Shown: positions 61,201 to 64,000 of the stretch, piece by piece
Numbering within the stretch: position 1 is the stretch's first letter
Layout: every line of letters starts with the position of its first letter
Assembly (NCBI RefSeq): GCF_963678975.1
Contig: NC_089275.1
Location: 49,773,363 to 49,837,362, forward strand
Origin: Dysidea avara
Lineage: Eukaryota; Porifera; Demospongiae; Dictyoceratida; Dysideidae
Direction: 5' to 3'
DNA: 64,000 nt
The notes under the pieces: model-generated
What the model was told of the DNA's origin: nothing
Databases searched by the model: none
What the model saw: only the letters and a program-made list of their open reading frames with translations
Position numbers and translations under genes: made by a program

Positions 61201-62633
61201 GCTTGTCATTTAGCTTTATTCCTGTTGATAAGTTTGTGACATCATTGGTGGATTTCTCTTCTACTTTACTAGAGTATGTAGAATGCAACATGAACCTACA
61301 GATCACTAACGCAGCGTCTAGCTTACATGACGCGCACGCTCGGTGTTTACAGAGCCTTATTTTAGCAGCTCACGACTTGGCCCGTGAAGTCATGGTTACA
61401 CCAAAGAGAATACAGTATGCTCGTGAGAAAGAAGACCTACTTTATCGACAGCTGATGGAACTAGCATCAAAGAAACAATCAGAGATCAAAGATCTGGTTT
61501 GTACTACAGTACTGAACATTCATTCTGATATTGTGGCTGAGGTGCTAGCTCTGCAGTTTGAGGGATTAAATGTCTCCCAGTCCCAAGTGGCTGGAGATGC
61601 CAAGACAATGAGAAAATGTCAAAACCAAGTGCAGAATGTCGTCTACCGCAAGCTGAGTGAAGAGGTGTCAAAGAGACTGGTTGAATCTGTGGACTACCTA
61701 AGGGAGAGTGTTGTTGGTACATTACAGAGGTGTTTAGAACACCTTGAGGGCGTGGAAGACTTACAAATTGATGACACAAGTCGAGCCCTAAAACAAATCC
61801 TTGACGCAGCGTACTCTCTAGAGTTTACTGAGCGTACAAGTGCATCTGCCGTTCGTCTTTTCTTTGAACGTCTCAAACAAACATTCCGCGGTGCCCCATG
61901 GAAGAATCTCAAGGTTGATGAACACTGGAAAGAGAAATATGTTTCACAACTCATCGATGGTTTAAGTGCCTCCAAACTGGCTAAGAACATTTGTTCTCAG
62001 TTCAGGGGAAAGGTGGCCGCAGCTCATGAGACATTTGAGCATGCTCTGAGACGATTAGAGATGCACCACTCTGGGAGAATGAAACAAAATGAGAGCCAAA
62101 GAGATACCATCAGAAAGGTGTGTTCTTGTTAATGCACACCATGTAATGAAAATTCATGTGGGCATTACAATATTGTGTATGTGAACTTGATGAAACCTCA
62201 ACAGCTTCATTAGTGATGGTTAAATTGGCCCCTATTGATAGTGGTGACAAATTTTGTGAAGTACTTCCATCTGATATATACACTTCACTCGTTTCTGGAT
62301 TAAACAGCTAAGTCCGTGCCTCATTATAGGACAAGTGTGTTTGATTTATTATGGTATTTTAAGGGCTATATTTCACACCATGGTAACACAGCCTGTGCTA
62401 TTCACCCAGGTGCTCACCCCACACATGGCAAGGCTGTCACTCAGCTCAATAGCTCTACGTGACCTCATATTACATGGGTTACCCACTACTGGTCGGGAAC
62501 TAGGTCGAGGACAGTATGGAGTGGTGTATAGTTGTAGTGAATGGGCTAATAACAGAAACCTTGCCATTAAGAGTGTGTTACCTCCTGATGAGAAACACTG
62601 GAATGATCTGGCATTAGAGTTCCATTATACTTG
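58215..62633 (+). CDS. DSTYK: Dual serine/threonine and tyrosine protein kinase (DSTYK), 5' part
   Basis: A metazoan cytoplasmic kinase with a long N-terminal region and a C-terminal kinase domain. Exon 1 is 58215-58847, exon 2 60957-62117 and exon 3 62410-62633, all with GT-AG borders and one continuous frame. The gene continues beyond the window. Matches to the family include a helical N-terminus ([18 protein letters not shown]), [59 protein letters not shown] and [20 protein letters not shown]-like sequence before the kinase. Exon 3 starts the kinase domain with the Gly-rich loop [13 protein letters not shown], the ATP-anchoring Lys in [16 protein letters not shown], and ALEFHY. The ATG at 58215 (AACATGGCGGCC) is in a good context and precedes the conserved region closely. 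This is the only intact 5' end; unit 1 has a truncated duplicate. Confidence 0.92.
58850..58990. repeat. 42-bp tandem repeat next to the DSTYK intron 1 donor
   Basis: Three to four copies of CCTAGGGTGTGTGATGTAAT followed by CACCTTAACCTGTGAAGTGTGA. The first copy begins inside the donor region (GTGTGTCCTAGGG), so the first bases of the intron are part of the array. Confidence 0.9.
59085..59520. repeat. Tandem repeats with AGGTGTCCTGATTATCA motif
   Basis: Longer units (about 120 bp, including GATTTCAGGGGTCTAAATGT and GGGACCATGGACAAGTGTCC) are repeated about three times and grade into short units of AGGTGTCCTGATTATCA. This is the complement of the motif at 1341-1425 and 12171-12250. Confidence 0.85.
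59525..59833. mobile_element. hAT-type MITE, 309 bp, TSD GTGTACAC
   Basis: The ends TAGAGATGCAACGATG and ATCGTTGCAATCTA are inverted repeats. The perfect 8-bp TSD GTGTACAC occurs at 59517-59524 and 59834-59841. The interior is rich in CGATA/TATCG. It is inserted in the tandem array of DSTYK intron 1. Confidence 0.95.
60033..60610. repeat. 20-bp minisatellite, about 29 units
   Basis: The unit is GTGTTGTATGGTATTGTGTG with a G/T variant at one position (GGTGTTG/TTGTTG) in alternating runs. All six frames give long Cys/Val or His/Thr translations, which I regard as artefacts. It lies in DSTYK intron 1. Confidence 0.97.
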
Positions 62634-64000
62634 GTGAGTATCTGTGAGTTTTGTCTACCTCTTTGTAAAGGACCAAGTGTTGGTAGTGTACTCCAGTGAT
62701 TAGTGTTACCTTTCAGCTAATGGCCAATGGCCATAGCACTGCTATAGAGATTGCTTTATTATGGACAATATCTGCAATGACATTTTCTGGCATCACAAAA
62801 TAAAATAGTAGGGGGACTTTGTACAGGGAGGTATTGGGAAAGATAGTGTTTCCCTGTGGTAGCGTTTATAAATTCAAAAGGGTCCAAGGTAAGGCATATA
62901 GTGTACAATACAAATAAGCCTATTTGTGTCCAAATGTAAAATTTTTGGTCTTCTTTCCTTGTTGGAGCACGTTTTACATCGTCACGGCCTTTTTGTCTCC
63001 TGTTTCCATGTGTAAAAAAAGTACAGGTGACATTCATTTCCAATACTGTGTGCCCAAGTCTCACACTGACACAGCCATTTTGTCAATTGTGGCATCAAAT
63101 TTCATCATTTTGTAGATATTGTTCATACTCCATAGCTACATTAAGGGGTAAAGGAACATTGACTAACATGATGTACTGAGGTTGACTAACATCATGTACT
63201 GAGGTTGACTAACAGTGCTTGAAATAATGGTCGGACATCTGACATTTTCCGACCAATATTGGTGTTTGTCCGAACATGTTTTAGTTTGGTCGGACATCGT
63301 GTCCAACCAAAATTGGTACAAAATTTACTCAGACAAATCCATATCAGACTTAAAAATATTCAATGTCTGAACAAGTTTACAAATATCTGATCAAAAAATA
63401 GTCTAGTTTAGGTGCTATGTCCTAGCACTTTTGTCTGCTTATTTCAAGCACTGGACTAACATCATGTACTGAGGTTGACTGACATCATGTACTGAGGTTG
63501 TTGAGCAAGTGCACTTCAATAAAGAGGCACGTGTCATTGTGGAGCCATAATGTATTTGCCTTGCAGTTTCCTAATATAGTAACCAGCTTGTGAATTTGCC
63601 TGTAGTCCTTATTAGGTGAATTCTATTTTTACAGTTTGTGAGGTACAATGAGTGATATCCGCAATGACGTTTTTTGACGTTGCGATTACAAAATTTGGTG
63701 TCATAATTGACAAAATGGCCGTGTTTGTGTGGGGGCTTTAGAGACTTTGGCACACAGTATTCGAAATGAATGTTGTCTGTATATTTTTACACATGGAACC
63801 ATGAGATAATAAAGGTAAGAAGTAGTACACATACCGTGACAGTGCAAAACGAGCTCCAACAAGGAAAGCAGACCGAAAATTTTAAAATTGCACACAAATA
63901 GGCTTATTTGTATTGCCTTATATACTATAAGCCTCATCTTCGCCCTTATTCGAATTTATAAATGCTATCATAGGGAAACACCATCTCGCCCAATACCTCC
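62634..64000. other. DSTYK intron 3 (to window end) with a fold-back element
   Basis: No exon was seen after 62633. An inverted repeat has its left arm at about 62829-63115 and its right arm at about 63700-64000. Matching segments include GGAGGTATTGGG, TAAGCCTATTTGTGTGCAA-like sequence, CCTTGTTGGAGC and ATTTTGTCAATT, in mirrored order. The right arm runs past the window. Short GACTAACATCATGTACTGAG direct repeats and one MITE (63213-63453) fill the loop. Confidence 0.75.
63213..63453. mobile_element. MITE, 241 bp, probable TSD GACTAA
   Basis: The ends CAGTGCTTGAAATAA and TTATTTCAAGCACTG are perfect 15-bp inverted repeats. GACTAA flanks both sides (63207-63212 and 63454-63459), but the flank is itself a repeat, so the TSD is uncertain. 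Confidence 0.85.

Overview
The window reads as animal nuclear DNA: AT-rich, split genes with GT-AG introns, many small inverted-repeat transposons, and LTR and non-LTR retrotransposons. Three conserved host genes are recognisable, all on the + strand: UBA3 (catalytic subunit of the NEDD8-activating E1), cytosolic seryl-tRNA synthetase (SARS1 type) and DSTYK (dual Ser/Thr and Tyr kinase). DSTYK points to a metazoan. The compact gene spacing and the transposon mix suggest an early-branching invertebrate such as a sponge, but no single feature proves the phylum.

The main structure is a tandem segmental duplication. Unit 1 (about 429-34715) carries UBA3 exons, a complete SerRS gene and the first 66 codons of DSTYK. 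Unit 2 (about 35350-58433, continuing into unique DNA) carries a wrecked UBA3, a second complete SerRS and the full 5' part of DSTYK, which runs off the right edge. The units differ by a few percent in the exons. They also differ by many clean transposon insertions, by tandem-repeat copy number, and by a rearrangement in unit 2 that inverts the middle UBA3 exons. UBA3 is therefore intact only in unit 1 and DSTYK only in unit 2, while SerRS is complete in both. SerRS copy 1 has lost several residues conserved in the family (including one in the motif 2 loop), while copy 2 keeps them, so copy 1 looks relaxed or diverging. An assembly that placed two diverged haplotypes end to end would look similar and is the main alternative.

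The size difference between units is largely mobile DNA. Intron 4 of SerRS copy 1 holds a non-LTR retrotransposon (about 15716-23400, minus) with a dead RT active site, and a Ty3/Gypsy element (17582-21760, minus, 5-bp TSD) is inserted in it. Intron 5 of copy 1 holds a young BEL/Pao element (24312-30575, plus; LTRs differ at 2 of 251 positions). Intron 5 of copy 2 instead holds a nested DNA-transposon cluster (47839-49874) and an internally deleted Gypsy element (49941-52944, minus). At least a dozen MITE or fold-back elements have readable inverted ends, and for several the other unit supplies the empty site.

Tandem repeats are abundant: a 57-bp minisatellite (9.4 versus 29.4 units in the two copies), a 34-bp array that repeats a SerRS splice acceptor, a 20-bp array in DSTYK intron 1, and long TG/CA and TGAC tracts. 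I found no tRNA, rRNA or CRISPR feature, and no gene system that is clearly new. The most unusual observations are the duplication with its shuffled UBA3 pseudogene, the asymmetric decay of the SerRS pair, the duplicated splice acceptors, and CpG-type inactivating changes shared by three retroelements.
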